In this document: positions 13,061-24,800 of the stretch, piece by piece
Layout of the letters: each line of letters begins with the position of its first letter
Numbering within the stretch: position 1 is the stretch's first letter
From: Thuidium tamariscinum
Lineage: Eukaryota > Streptophyta > Bryopsida > Hypnales > Thuidiaceae
Direction: 5' to 3'
DNA length: 64,000 nucleotides
NCBI GenBank assembly: GCA_947034885.2
Contig: OX344753.2
Span: 8,990,001-9,054,000, forward strand
The notes under the pieces: generated by a model
Databases searched by the model: none
The model's input: the letters and a program-made list of their open reading frames with translations, nothing else
Told to the model about the DNA's origin: nothing
Position numbers and translations under genes: made by a program

Positions 13061-14147
13061 CTGCAAACATTGAAAAGTTGAATATTAGAAAGAATTGTAT
13101 CTCAGAAATTACAATATCAAGAGAGCTACAGAAATTTCAAAAATCACAATGTCAAGGGAACTGCAAAAATTTCACAAATCACAATGTCAAATAAATCACC
13201 AAAACGAAGGACTTCAAAGTTTATTTTTGGATAGACTTTCTACAACTTCCTACAAACTACTCACAAACAAAAACTTACAATGTCAAAGAAAATTTCAGAA
13301 ACTACAATGTCAAGGAAATCGCAGATATTACAATGTTAAGGAAATTACAAAAATTTCACAAATCACAATGTCAAATAAATCACCAAAACGAAGGACTTCA
13401 AAGTTTATTTTAGGATAGACTTTCTACAACTTCCTACAAACTACTCACAAACTAAAACTTACAATATCAAAGAAAATTTCAGAAACTACAATGTCAAGGA
13501 AATCGCAGATATTACAATGTTAAGGAAGTTACAAAAATTTCACAAATCACAATGTCAAATAAATCACCAAAACGAAGGACTTCAAAGTTTATTTTTGGAT
13601 AGACTTTCTACAACTTCCTACAAACTACTCACAAACTAAAACTTACAATGTCAAAAGAAAATTTCAGAAACTACAATGTCAAGGAAATCACAGATATTAC
13701 AATGTTAAGGAAATTACAAAAATTTCACAAATCACAATGTCAAATAAATCACCAAAACGAAGGACTTCAAAGTTTATTTTTGGATAGACTTTCTACAACT
13801 TCCTACAAACTACTCACAAACTAAAACTTACAATGTCAAAAGAAAATTTCAGAAATTACAATGTCAAAGAAATTGCAGATATTACAATGTTAAGGAAATT
13901 ACAAAAATTTCAGAAATCACAATGTCAAAGAAATCACAAAAATGAAGGACTTCAAAGTTAAGGGTAGAGTAGACTTTCTATAAATTCCTACAAACTAAAA
14001 TGTACAATGTTAAAGGAAATTTTAGAAATCACAATGTCAAGGGAATTACAAAAATTTCAGAAATCACATGAATTTCAATGTCAAGGGAATTACAGAAAAT
14101 TTCAGAAATCACAATGTCAAAGAAGTCACATAAACTTTTTCATTTAC
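13061..14147. repeat. 184-bp higher-order tandem repeat filling an intron
   Basis: The phrase AACGAAGGACTTCAAAGTTT recurs near 13201, 13385, 13569 and 13754, with a diverged fifth copy at 13938, giving a period of 184-185 bp. Each unit is built from smaller ACAATGTCAAGGAAATTACA-type blocks related to the 35-bp array in another intron of the same gene. The whole array lies between coding exons at 12796-13060 and 14148-14495. Confidence 0.88.
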
Positions 14148-14495
14148 CGTTAATGATGGATCCCGTGCAGATGCAAGATGTAGCTCATTGATTCCCCACC
14201 AATCTTTGGCCAACTTCATGTCATACTGGTCGGCCAACTCATCAACTTCTTTTAGCAATCTTCGGTCATCACAATGTATGAGTAAGAGGGCACCATCATC
14301 ATGCAAATACATATCAGCCATCTCAAAGAGAGTCTCAACATAATTTTCTTTGCGCGCGTTCCACTCTGGAATTGAAGTTGAAAGACCTGGAACAGGTAGA
14401 TTCTCTGGAATGTCTGCAATGATCAAATCAAGTCCTGTATGCTTGTATTCTTTGCAAAAGTCGGATGTGACAGTACGATTGCGAGTAGCACTAAT
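14148..14495 (-). other. Exon with degenerate methyltransferase motif IV
   Basis: The 116-codon exon contains TGLDLIIADIPENLPVPG. The family would have a DPPY/NPPY-type tetrad after IIA; here it is DIPE. It continues with NYVETLFEMADMYLHDDGALLLIHCDDRRL, which fits the beta5 strand and helix of the methylase core (the ...LkpgG.l.v... region). The loss of the proline-rich catalytic tetrad suggests no methyl transfer, or a changed chemistry. Confidence 0.72.
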
Positions 14496-16324
14496 CTGCA
14501 CATTTCATACATGTAAAGTTAGAATTAAAACCTTCAAAGCAATGCCATAAAAGATGAAATGTTGGAATTAAGTTGAGAATACAATACCTTAGCTATAGTG
14601 TCATGCAACCTTATCCATCGAGGATCAGGGCCAGTGGACTCTTGTAAACTATTCAAGAGAGTGATGAGAGAAGTGCACTCTACAAAGACATGAAGAGAGT
14701 CTTTAGGCTCTATCATTGAAGAACTGGCTGAAGGGAACATGAATCGTTTCTTCTTTCGAATTCGATTACCAGTGGCATGAACAACATTCGATAAAGAAGA
14801 ATCTGGAGCAGCAAGTGCAAGGCCATCATCATGGCCTTGGTCTGACATGGGGGTAGTCTCATGACTCTGTGAAGGCGCGGCTACAAGCTCATTTGCTTGA
14901 GACTTCTGTCTTTCGGCTTCTTCTTTCTCTGCCTTCTCTTTCTCCGCCTTCTCTTTGGCCACCCTCTCTATCTCTTCCTTCTCCTTCTTTGTGAGCCGCT
15001 TTTTCTTTGGTGCCTTCTCTTGTGGTTGATTGACTTCTTCTGCATCGTCAGGGTCAAGAATAGCAAGTTGTCCACCATCAAAAGCTGTCCTCTCTGCAAC
15101 CTCTGAGTCAGGGGTGTAATTCCGATGACAATCAAGGTACCACCCTCCCGCTTCCAAATGTGTAGCTTTGAACTTCTTCAATTGCTCAAATGTAAACATA
15201 CAAAGATCAGAGTCTTTTTGCAACCAAGAAAGGAAAAAGGGTGGTACAGCTTCTGCTGAAATTGCATTTTTGGGAAGTAGAACCCGCATGAAGTACCTGA
15301 AGTCAAGGAGACAAATGTCATGATTGGCAAGTAATTCATGAATGAAAACAATAAGAACAAACAAAGCATTTTCATCAACTTTTAGAAGTAAAGGTAACAA
15401 ATAGGAACCAAAAATAAGAAACAATAGAAACTACATAATAAAATATTAAAGCAAGTAGATAAGTGCAATAGCATGATAGTACCTGTATACAATACGTCTC
15501 ACTGCACTCTCAGCTCCAGGGAACTCTTTAAATACAGACTTCTTTGTATAGAGTTTCTGATCTTTGTTTCCAAAGAACGAGATAAATGCTTTGTCCCAAA
15601 GCAAAATGCGCCAACTCTCCATATAATCAGAGGGCTTTCGAACACCTTGTATGGTCCAATCTACGACAATGTTTTCATCTTTGCAAATGTTTGTAACCAT
15701 CTTAACAACCGCCTCCTCCATCTATTAAAATGAAATGAAGAATGTTAAAAATACAATAAAATGAAATCATAATAAGTGCAAGAAAGAAATGATTTGCGGT
15801 CACAATACAATACCTCAGCCCAAAAAGATGCTTTATTGATCCAAGAATCCCAAAAGAGGTCTTTATCCTTGGACCCTGGAAAGCGATAAGATTGTCGAAC
15901 CGTCAAGGATGCATTCCACCACCTTAACCACCGTGCCTTGTGTTTTGCTTCAATGTTAGCGGTGGCAATTTTTTAAAGCTTTTCAATCGTCATTTCAGGA
16001 TTTGGATATTCACTGAAGTGTCTATCAATCTGAGCATATAAAAACATTTATATTAGATTGAAATGATGCAATGTATAGATAAATTCAGAGATTATAAGTT
16101 TAAACGGAATACAAATGAACTCATACCTCTTTGAGAAAATCATTTCCGTTCTTTGGATTTGCCACCGCTAGGTATTTGTCAAAGTCTTTGGCATGAACAG
16201 CCTTGACAAACTTGTCTGAGGCATTTTTCATTGCTTCCCAAATGCTTGGAGCAGTCCTCTCTTGGAGTGGTGTCCGCATCGTGTACTCTCGAGCTGCTTC
16301 ATCGGCGGCCAATGCAATCTCCCG

Positions 16325-17554
16325 CTACAATTGAAAATTACAAAAATTACTATGTCAAAGGAAATTTCAGGAATTACAATGTGAAAGAAATCATAGAATT
16401 GACAATGTTCATAGAATAACAAAAATTTCAGAAATTACAATGTCAAAGACACTACAGAAATTACAATGTCACAAGAATTACAAAAGATTTCAGAAATCAC
16501 AATGTCAAAGAAATCATATAAATAGAGGACTTCAAAATTTATTATAGAATAGACTTTCTATAAACTAAAACTTACAATGCCAAAGGAACTACAAAAATTT
16601 CAAAAATCACATTGTCTAGAGAACTACAAAAATTTCAGAAATCACACTATCAAGGGAACTACAACAATTTCAGAAATCACATTGTCAAGAAAACTACAAA
16701 AATCTTAGAAATCACATTGTCAAGGGAACTACAAAAATTTCAGAAATCACACTATCAAAGGAACTACAGAAATTTCAGAAATCACACTATCAAGGGAACT
16801 ACAAAAATTTCAGAAATCACATTGTCAAGGGAATTACAAAAATTTCAAAAATCACACTATCAATGGAACTACAAAAATTTCAGAAACCACACTATTAGGG
16901 AACTACAAAAATTTCAGAAATCACACTATCAAAGGAACTACAGAAATTTCAGAAATCACACTATCAAAGGAACTACAGAAATCTTAGGAATCACACTATC
17001 AAAGAAACTACAAAAATTTCAGAAATCACACTATCAAGGGAACTACAAAAATCTTAGGAATCACATTGTCAAGGGAACTACAAAAATTTCAAAAATCACA
17101 CTATCAAGGGAACTACAAAAATTTCAGAAACCACACTATCAAGGGAACTACAAAAATTTCAGAAATCACACTATCAAGGGAACTACAAAAAATTCAAAAA
17201 TCACACTATCAAGGGAACTACAAAAAATTCAGAAATCACACTATCAACGGAACTACAGAAATTTCAGAAATCACACTATCAAGGGAACTACAGAAATTTC
17301 AGAAATCACACAATCAAGGGAACTACAGAAATTTCAGAAATCACACTATCAAGGGAACTACAGAAATTTCAGAAACCACAAACTAAAACTTATAATGTCA
17401 AAAGAAATTTCAGAAATTACAATGTCAAAAAAATCACAGAAATTACAATGCTAAAGGATTGTCAAAGATATTACAATATCAAAAGAATGTCAAAGAAATT
17501 ACAGAAATGACATATAAATGTTGCAAGAAAAACAAATTGGAAATGTGATTGCAC
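16325..17554. repeat. 35-bp minisatellite array filling an intron
   Basis: From about 16600 to 17380 the sequence is a near-perfect tandem array of a 35-bp unit containing ATCACACTATCAAGGGAAC and TACAAAAATTTCAG, some 20 or more copies with few substitutions. Degenerate copies extend to both exon borders. The spurious 280-codon open frame on the plus strand here is a product of the repeat and not a gene. The array lies between exons 16127-16324 and 17555-17750. Confidence 0.92.
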
Positions 17555-17856
17555 CTTATACAAAAAGGAGATGAAGACATTGACTGTCAAAGAAAACCAA
17601 CTCGGTCTCATTGCCTTCACCTTCTCACAGTATTGGTACTCTTCAAGAGATATAAGGTCCTTGAAATCAGCAAGAGGTAAAACTCCAAAATTTCGAATTC
17701 GCCGCAATCGAGCTGGAATTGTACTCTTCACATGATCATGCTCAGTAGACCTACACATTATACAATGCATTTGCATGAGAATGAAATCAAATTTCATGGC
17801 AATGAATTCATATTTAGATTCTTCACAAATAAATTTAAATAGAATAAGAAACATAC

Positions 17857-18446
17857 CAGTTAATATCACTCATTGCATTTAGCAAGTTTGCCACTTGACC
17901 TCTTGGATCCAATATAATGCAATGAACTCGCCAATGCCAATCAAGTTCTGTAGGATGATAGTTGGTGATGTGTCGCATCCATGCCGAGACACGATGATTT
18001 CCATCCCACACATAAAACATCTTGCCTCTCAATTGGGCAAGGTCATCATCAGCCATCAACTCTTTCTCAAACTCCTCATTCACATGTTGCCAATGAGGAT
18101 TCCACCTTGCAATTTCTTCTTCAGTCACGTCCATAGTTTTTTCGAAATTGTTGTATGGTGATATATATAGAACCCGATCACCATCTCGATAGCCAGTCAT
18201 AAACTCACTCTCCAATCTCTGAACATCCATTTCACCAACCGGTCGAACCTCGTCCATAACAATCATTCAACAAAGAGGTATCTCAAGACGTGATCTAGAA
18301 ACTGGTTGGATACGCAATGTGTTGATGAGTCCTGTAGTGTCCACTTTAAGCTGTTTGCGATGGAGTTGCTCACTCTCCAATACACTTGTTACATCAGCTG
18401 GACATTCACATCTTGGTTCATCATCTTCAAGATCAATAGATGCAAC
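17857..18446 (-). other. Exon with ParB/Srx-like domain and first premature stop
   Basis: The exon reads LRIQPVSRSRLEIPLC, then TGA at 18267-18269, then MIVMDEVRPVGEMDVQRL. The frame is otherwise open for 196 codons. YVWDGNHRVSAWMRHI resembles the G-x-H-R box of ParB/sulfiredoxin-fold proteins, and the spacing from the VRPVGEMDVQRL helix fits that fold. The TGA could come from CGA by C-to-T change. The ATG directly after it could allow re-initiation, but this is speculative. Confidence 0.68.
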
Positions 18447-18702
18447 CTTCAAAAAAATGATAGATAAAATGGCATTAGAGAAGAGAGTGATTTACATTTA
18501 AAACTTGTTGTTTTGAATAATTGTACATACACAAAGTAATGGAAAGGACATGAAGTTGAGAACATGTAGAAATTTCATTTACCTCAACAATTGGAGGTGC
18601 AACTCTTCCCGTTTCTCCTGTAACAATTTTCTCACCATCATTGTTGTTCTCACCTTCTTCCTCCTCGACATATGTGATTTCAGTTTCTTCTTCTTCATTC
18701 AT

Positions 18703-19475
18703 CTGATTAGTTGAAATCATTGAAGAAAACTTGACATAAGTCCTCCATTATTTATAAATGAAGATGAAAGGAAAATGAACTCATTCTTGATTCTTGTTTA
18801 CAGCATCGTAATATACAAATAAGACAACACAAATACAACAACATTGACAACTGAATTCCTAAATAATCTCAAAGCTCTAAAAAATTTCCACAATGCATAT
18901 CCAATTTCGTTTGAATTGAAGTAAACGGCTAAAATCAGCTAAAATCAGCTAAAAACTCATTCTATTAGAAAACTAGAGAAGCTACAAAGAAATCATGAAA
19001 TGGCATCTCTTCTCAAAATTCAGCCTAAAGTAGTACAAGTTATGGACAGCCTCGTCAACGAGGACTATATGAGTTGAGTATAGTTCAAACCAAAACATTG
19101 GCATTGATCCAAAGAATGTGCAAATATTGTCCTTCAAAATTTTTTTGTTAAGAACAGCCCAACAATCTTAGCATTTTTCAATTAGATTCGAAGTTGTTTT
19201 GAGTGTCCTCGTCAACGAGGACTCCTCGAAATAGTCGTGTGTAATTCAATCTAACAATCTAAACAAAAAATGTATAATTTTAGGTTTTTTTGTCAATGAA
19301 GATTTCCCGAAAGGGCTGTAAACAAACCAATGTTGATTAGGGTAGCCGCCGTTTTGGGTATCCTCGTCAACGAGGACTCCTCAAAACTGTACGTCCCGTA
19401 ATTGCTGCCCCCCCCGAAAATGCACAAAACTTCGAACTAGAAATGACAGAGAAAAAATTAGAGGAGAAAACAAAC
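18703..19475. promoter_or_regulatory. First intron with repeated CCTCGTCAACGAGG palindromes
   Basis: The near-palindrome CCTCGTCAACGAGGA (6-bp arms around CA) occurs near 19051, 19209 and 19362, with a truncated fourth copy (CCTCGTCAACGAG) near 19594 in the 5' leader. The copies are about 155 bp apart in otherwise AT-rich DNA, suggesting a protein-binding site or a structured RNA element. Confidence 0.6.
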
Positions 19476-19553
19476 CTCAATGTCTGGCTGAGTGTCTTCT
19501 TGCGGTCCACGCGAAGCCACCGCCGACCGCTCTGCAAATTCTCCCTCTTCCAT

Positions 19554-19683
19554 CTGCAGCAACAATCGCCACAAATCGTAAGCAAAGAAGATGCCTCGTC
19601 AACGAGCGATCTTCCTCTGCGCCAAACCCTCAGCAACTTCGACGCACGGTTGGACTGGTTTGCAATGTTGGCCTCGGGGAAGG

Positions 19684-19714
<31 letters not shown>

Positions 19715-19740
19715 GAGTACAAAATTGGTAGATTTAGGTC
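19554..19740 (-). promoter_or_regulatory. GC-rich leader upstream of the first coding exon, ending in a 28-base homopolymer
   Basis: The sequence is GC-rich compared with its neighbours and carries CpGs. On the minus strand it reads into ...GCTGCAG and then the ATG at 19551-19553. That CTGCAG can also serve as a splice acceptor, so 19554 onward may be either a 5' UTR or an intron end. A plus-strand A run of about 28 bases lies near 19687-19716; read on minus it is a T tract. Confidence 0.5.
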
Positions 19741-20275
19741 AGCGCTTTATTTTGAATAGCAAATGTAATTTTGAGTAATTTGGTTTGAAATTTTTTTCAT
19801 ATGTAGATTATAACCTTACAGTTCACTCCAAATTTTTTCAGAATTTTTAGACTCACTACTGATTTTACAAAAATCGTCAAAGTTCACAAAAAAGTCCGCG
19901 GGCAAGATTTGCCTAAAAATCTTCCGATTCTGAAGATTTCAGACCAGGTTCCAATCTGCTGAAATCGTTTTTATGCCATAAAACATTCAATAACCATCCA
20001 ATTTTTATGTGCCATATACCGTTGGAATCGTCTTCTTAAAATACACGAGAAGGTCTTCCCTGTCAAATGCAGCTCTACCAAAAAAAAATTCATACTAATT
20101 CAACAAACAACCTAATCATTTTGGTATCTATTCTTCTATACTTTCAAGCATCTTCTGGCTTTGTTATGTAATGAACTAGTAAATAAGTACTTAACAAGTG
20201 TTCTTCTAAACAAATTCTCACTACATCTTATTTAAAACATCAACTTCAAATGATCAAATAATATGATATACTTAC

Positions 20276-20650
20276 CAAATCTTCTCTACTTTGGGCAGGT
20301 TCTTCGCTATCTTCGTCACTCTCGTCCTCGCTCTCGTCCTTACTCTGATCGTCTTCTTCGCCATGTATGTTGTCCTCATCTCTTTCAACCATAGATACTG
20401 GTTCTTCAATAATCTTATCAAGACATGAAATACCGTCACCAACTATGTCGGCCACTTCTTGGTCACCAAAATCAAGTGCTTTAGACGTCTCACCATAGCT
20501 ATGCTTTCCTCTACTTAAAATTTTGGCCCCTCTCATCTTAGCTCTTGATCTGGCCTTCGGAGTTGTGTAATATAGTTTGCGTCTTTTTCTCTTCTTTTTT
20601 ATCAACCTACTTGCAACCTGAGACTTAAGGATCTTGATTTCTTCAAGCAT
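20276..20650 (-). CDS. Possible upstream exon or small gene: basic then acidic, nuclear-protein-like
   Basis: This open stretch of 125 codons starts MLEEIKILKSQ directly after an AG and ends at a good donor (GATTTG then GTAAGT). It has a strong basic cluster (KKKRKRRK) near residue 18 and a long Asp/Glu/Ser tail (DDQSKDESEDESDEDSEE). Its phase allows splicing to the exon at 19476-19553 or to 18583-18702, so it could be an upstream exon of the ParB/methyltransferase-like gene. It could equally be a separate short gene. No enzymatic domain is recognised. Confidence 0.5.
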
Positions 20651-20699
20651 CTGATCTACCACACATACATTCCGAAACAAGCATCACAATAATACCGTC

Positions 20700-21850
20700 T
20701 CTATCACCTCCAAATTATCTATCATTCAACCCTACTAGCTGTAGACATAGTTCTAACAAACATTGAGTTTAATTTAAATAATGTTTTTAGCTATTCAAAG
20801 CCTTCAAAAATTGACAAAGGTGCATTATTCTCATCTCTCACAAATCTACAATCTTCTTTCACAACAAGAGTAAAAATCACCTACTGGATGCATAGCTACT
20901 GTAACACAAACTCAAAACGCTTTCAAGACCAAAGAAGTATTACAATGATGTCCTACAACTTTAATAAAGATGGTAAGCAAGATGTACTAACAAGAAAAAC
21001 TTAAACTCTCTGGCAACGGTAAATGACAATTGTACAAGTCTGAAGTTTATTCAAATTTTGAAATCTGACGGATCTGTTATTCTAAATGTTATTTCTTGTA
21101 TAAATACTCTATCAATCTTCTACTATAACGTAAACCTGCAGGTGGATTTGGCGCTCCCACTACTTAAATGTTTGTATTTCCTTTGATTCTTTGTTCCTGT
21201 TTCATACAAATGACGGCTACTTCTAATGTGGGCCACTTCAAACTAAAATCTTCACATATACTATATTTCATTTATTTTTTAATTCATAATTCATATTTAT
21301 TATTAAATTAATTAATGTTAGACATGTTTATTTTCAAAATCGGATCATCACTAATCTAACTATGTTGACCACTTTAAACCAACATCTTAACATATACTAT
21401 ATTTCATTTATTTTTTAATTCATAATTCATAATCATTATTAAATTAATTAACATGAGACATGTTTATTTTCATAATTAGATTTTTATTAATCTAATTAAT
21501 TTATTCAAGTTTATATTATTATTAATAAATTTGGTACTATGCTTTATTGTCTACTATATCAGTATGTCAGTATGTCACCATTAGGTGTTTTTAGTTTGCT
21601 TTTCTTTTCTAATGAGGTTCTTTTAAGGGATCAAGATTAATGTCACTTCTTGAACTCTTGTCAGAATTCATCATTGAGAAATTTTCAAACGATTTCCTAA
21701 CTATTGCTAAAGCCGTTGTAAACTACTTCATCATCATATTTGCTAACTACATATTTGTTTCCAGCACAATCTCTTTCTTTTCAATTCATTTCTTCTGAGT
21801 GCAGTATGGACGTAAATTAGAATGGTATCTTCATGAGACTTCAATCTTTA
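20700..21850. promoter_or_regulatory. Divergent promoter region between the two genes of the giant element
   Basis: The minus gene(s) end below 20680 and the plus transposase-like gene begins at 21855, leaving about 1.1 kb of AT-rich DNA. It includes a tandem duplication of about 136 bp (21226-21361 and 21362-21490) built around CATATACTATATTTCATT and ATTAAATTAATTAA. No clear TATA box can be singled out. Confidence 0.55.
21226..21490. repeat. Two-copy tandem duplication (about 136 bp) in the divergent promoter
   Basis: Both units share CATATACTATATTTCATTTA, then TTCATAATTCAT, then ATTAAATTAATTAA and AGACATGTTTATTTTCA in the same order. The second unit starts with GTTGACCACTTTAAACC, where the first has GGGCCACTTCAAACT. 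Confidence 0.8.
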
Positions 21851-21854
21851 AGCA

Positions 21855-24800
21855 ATGATAGACTTTACAGAGATGGCTATTGTAAGGGCGAATGGTGAAG
21901 GGATTCCAATAACGTTTCTAGTAGGCAAAGATGGATTTGCTGTGGTTTCTGCGTTTCGATTAAGTCTTAGGTTTCAGTTGAACGAGGACTCACTTTATAT
22001 TGATGAAGAGGTGTTCGATGATCATAGTGGAGACCTTACTCACACAATTGGTCAAGTCCCTGTTTCAGATGGTGCTGGTAGATTGTGGCATTTGAAGCCT
22101 GGTCAATTTAGGGTGTATGGATTGCGTGAATCTATTATGGTAACTTCTACGAGTGTTTTTACACCTCGTCAATCCTCTACGTCCTCTCGTGAAACACCTT
22201 TAACAACACGAGTTAAATTAGAGCCTGGTTTGAATGATGTCACCATTCTAAGTGATGATTCTGATGACAATTCTCCCAAGCAATTGCAAAGCTCTAAGAT
22301 TCGATGTCATGAGCCAACTTTACCAAGTTCTAGTACTTTGCCCAGTTCTAGTATATTGCCAAGCTCTAGTATTTTGCCCAATTCTAGTACTTTGCCCAGC
22401 TCGAGTACTTTACCCAGCTTAAGTACTTTGCCCAGCTCTAGTGCTTTGCCGAGTTCTTATGAGCCATTATTTGCCAATCCCTCTAGTAGCAACGAATCTA
22501 TTACATCTGTCATTGATTGTTTAAGAGAATTGCGTACACTGAAGGGATGTAGAAATGTCTTGAAAAAAATTGATTATGACACTATTACTATTCATAGAGT
22601 GAGCGTATTACCTCCAACTTTCAATGGAGATGTCATTTTTGAGTTTCCACCACTTACTACCTCCACTGCTCTATCTCAAGCTAAGCAAATGAGTGGGATG
22701 GATAAGCGGTATGATGGGCATGTCTGGTCTAAAACTATTACAACAAATATAACAAATACCATGGGATTATCATTCCGTACATCTTCATGTGTAGGACATC
22801 TTCAGTGCATCAATCCGGGCTGTGAGTTTCTTAGTCGTATTCATCGAACCAAGCCTGTCAATGAACTAGAATGGGAAGGGTTCACACCATCACTATTTGA
22901 AGTAAGAAGTGCACATCCTCAAGGATCAACACTTGTTTGTAAAATATGCAAGCAACCTCCATCCTGTATTGCTCGATGTTCTGCAAGGGTATATTATGTG
23001 TTTGGAAAACAGAACTTTTCTCGTGCATTTGTACATCTTGGCATTCATCAACATCCTGTCAAAGATGGTGAACTCAGAGACATCAAGGAGCGAACCCGTA
23101 TTCTTATTGGTGAACAAATGGAGAGAACACCAGTTGCGACAAACTCTTCAATTGTGTTGGAGGCTACAAAAGAACTTGTGGGAGAATTATTGCTACGTCC
23201 AGACGGAGTTCCAGTGAAGACCCTCAACATTGATGAACTTCTTCCAGTTCTTGACAAGTGCAAATATTTCAGCTCTCCAAATATTCGAAATGAGGTAACT
23301 TCATTCAAATACTTAAGGAGGTTTGGAGTTATGGATAGCATTACAAAATTGAGGGGTACAAGCTCTTGGGCATTTGTTCAAGAGAATAAATTTCCAGGTC
23401 AAGGATCGGATATGGATAAAGTTTTTGTCTTCAAAATGTCAGAAGTTGGACCCGGTAGTGGAGTAGACTTGGTCAAGCGAATGCAACCCGACGGTGACCT
23501 TCAGGATGCTTGGTTAATGTTTGATCATGTTAAACGTGTTAAAGGTTGGACTACCATGGCATGTCATGTCTACGACTCCATGTATTGTCGTGTTATGACT
23601 ATTGCTGTCTGTGATATGCAATCTGAAGACTGTGCTGCTCAAATTGTATTTTGGAAAAACTTGAATTCGGTTCTTGCAAGACATGGTGTATCTCACCTTA
23701 AATTCAAGGGATTTATGGCTGATAGTGCCCAAGCAAATTGGAATGTTGTGAGGACAATCTATGGATCAGGTGACATTCATGTTCCAATGGAAAACCAAGA
23801 AAGGACTTGTCTTTTCCATTGGACTCAATCAATGGAAAAGCATACAAAAGCTGATATTCGATCAAACTTACAAGATCAACATCGTTTGCTATGCAAACAA
23901 TACAAGAATGCTATTTCCTCTGAAGAATCAGAAACTCGATATCTTGCCATCAAAGCTTGGTGGTTATCATCTGGTGCTACGACAGAAGAAGGACTTCATC
24001 GATTGGAACTTTGGCTATCGTTCTGGCATTTCCGTTACCACCAATGGGGAAGATTTGAACAACTTGTAAGTATCTATTCTTCATCTATTCTATTTCAAAT
24101 ATCTATTTGTTTAAATCTATTTATAGCAAAAAATTCAAAATTTAATTTTATAACCATTACTAATCATTTGGACAATGTCAATTTGCAATTGTATGTATAG
24201 TATACATGATTTCACTACAATTCTTATAATTACTATAAATAGATCATCAAAGACAGTATGGGTTATTATTTATTGCATTATTAATCAAAAAAATTATATT
24301 AAATTAGAGACCAATAATCCTTGTCAACAAAGATCATGAGATTTGAATCTTCAATCATTTTATTTTTGTAACACTGAAAGTAGACATAATTTAGCATGTC
24401 TTGCCACTTCATCAACGACAATGACACAACTTAACCTCCTTTCCTAGTTTTTTGATAAAAAAATGACATGAACTAAAAAGGAGGTCTGTTTTCTTTGTCC
24501 TTGATGATAAAAAGTTTATTGTCTTTTCTTGATTCATATTATAATTTCCTTCTTATTTTGATTACTAGTTATACTATCAATATTAATAGTAATAATGTTA
24601 TACTTACAATACATTTATATTTTTTTCTAACAAAATTTTCATTTTTGATTTCATTGTCATTTCAAGATCTGAGTGAATCTGAGCTCGCGGAAATGCCTTC
24701 TTGCAATTTAGCCGAAACTGTCCATAACAAGTGGCTTCAACAATCTGGAAATCGAGGAAACGATTTATACATTGCCACTGTTGACGACTATGTAAGAGCC

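Larger units (their letters stand above)
12161..19553 (-). pseudogene. ParB/Srx-like plus permuted N4/N6 DNA methyltransferase-like gene (two premature stops)
   Basis: I can assemble 12 coding exons, all with GT-AG borders and one continuous frame (plus-strand spans): 19476-19553, 18583-18702, 17857-18446, 17555-17750, 16127-16324, 15814-16023, 15483-15721, 14588-15296, 14148-14495, 12796-13060, 12504-12702 and 12161-12407. They give 1,132 codon positions. Exon 1 starts MEEGEFAERS; residues 27-66 are acidic. Exon 3 holds a ParB/Srx-like region (RLEIPLC, then VRPVGEMDVQRLESEF, then YVWDGNHRVSAW). A Lys/Glu-rich charged segment and the basic RIRKKKR lie in exon 8. Exon 9 has LDLIIADIPEN at the place of methylase motif IV (usually DPPY). 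Exons 10-11 have PREKNLPFMRDLI, then GDIVLDCKAATGSSIKA and LETGRHILALEDDP, matching motifs X and I of beta-order methyltransferases. The frame has an in-frame TGA at 18267-18269 and TAA at 15973-15975, so this copy is probably not functional as one protein. The catalytic tetrapeptide is also lost. Confidence 0.8.

Noticed and set aside
16612-17454. 280-codon open frame (MSRELQKFQKSHYQ...)
   Set aside because: It is created by the 35-bp tandem array inside an intron of a minus-strand gene: the protein is the same short phrase shifting through three frames. It is not a gene.
16121-20680. Several short plus-strand frames opposite the methylase-like exons (e.g. 17895-18161, 14897-15106)
   Set aside because: These are antisense shadows of exons that have consistent splice sites on minus.
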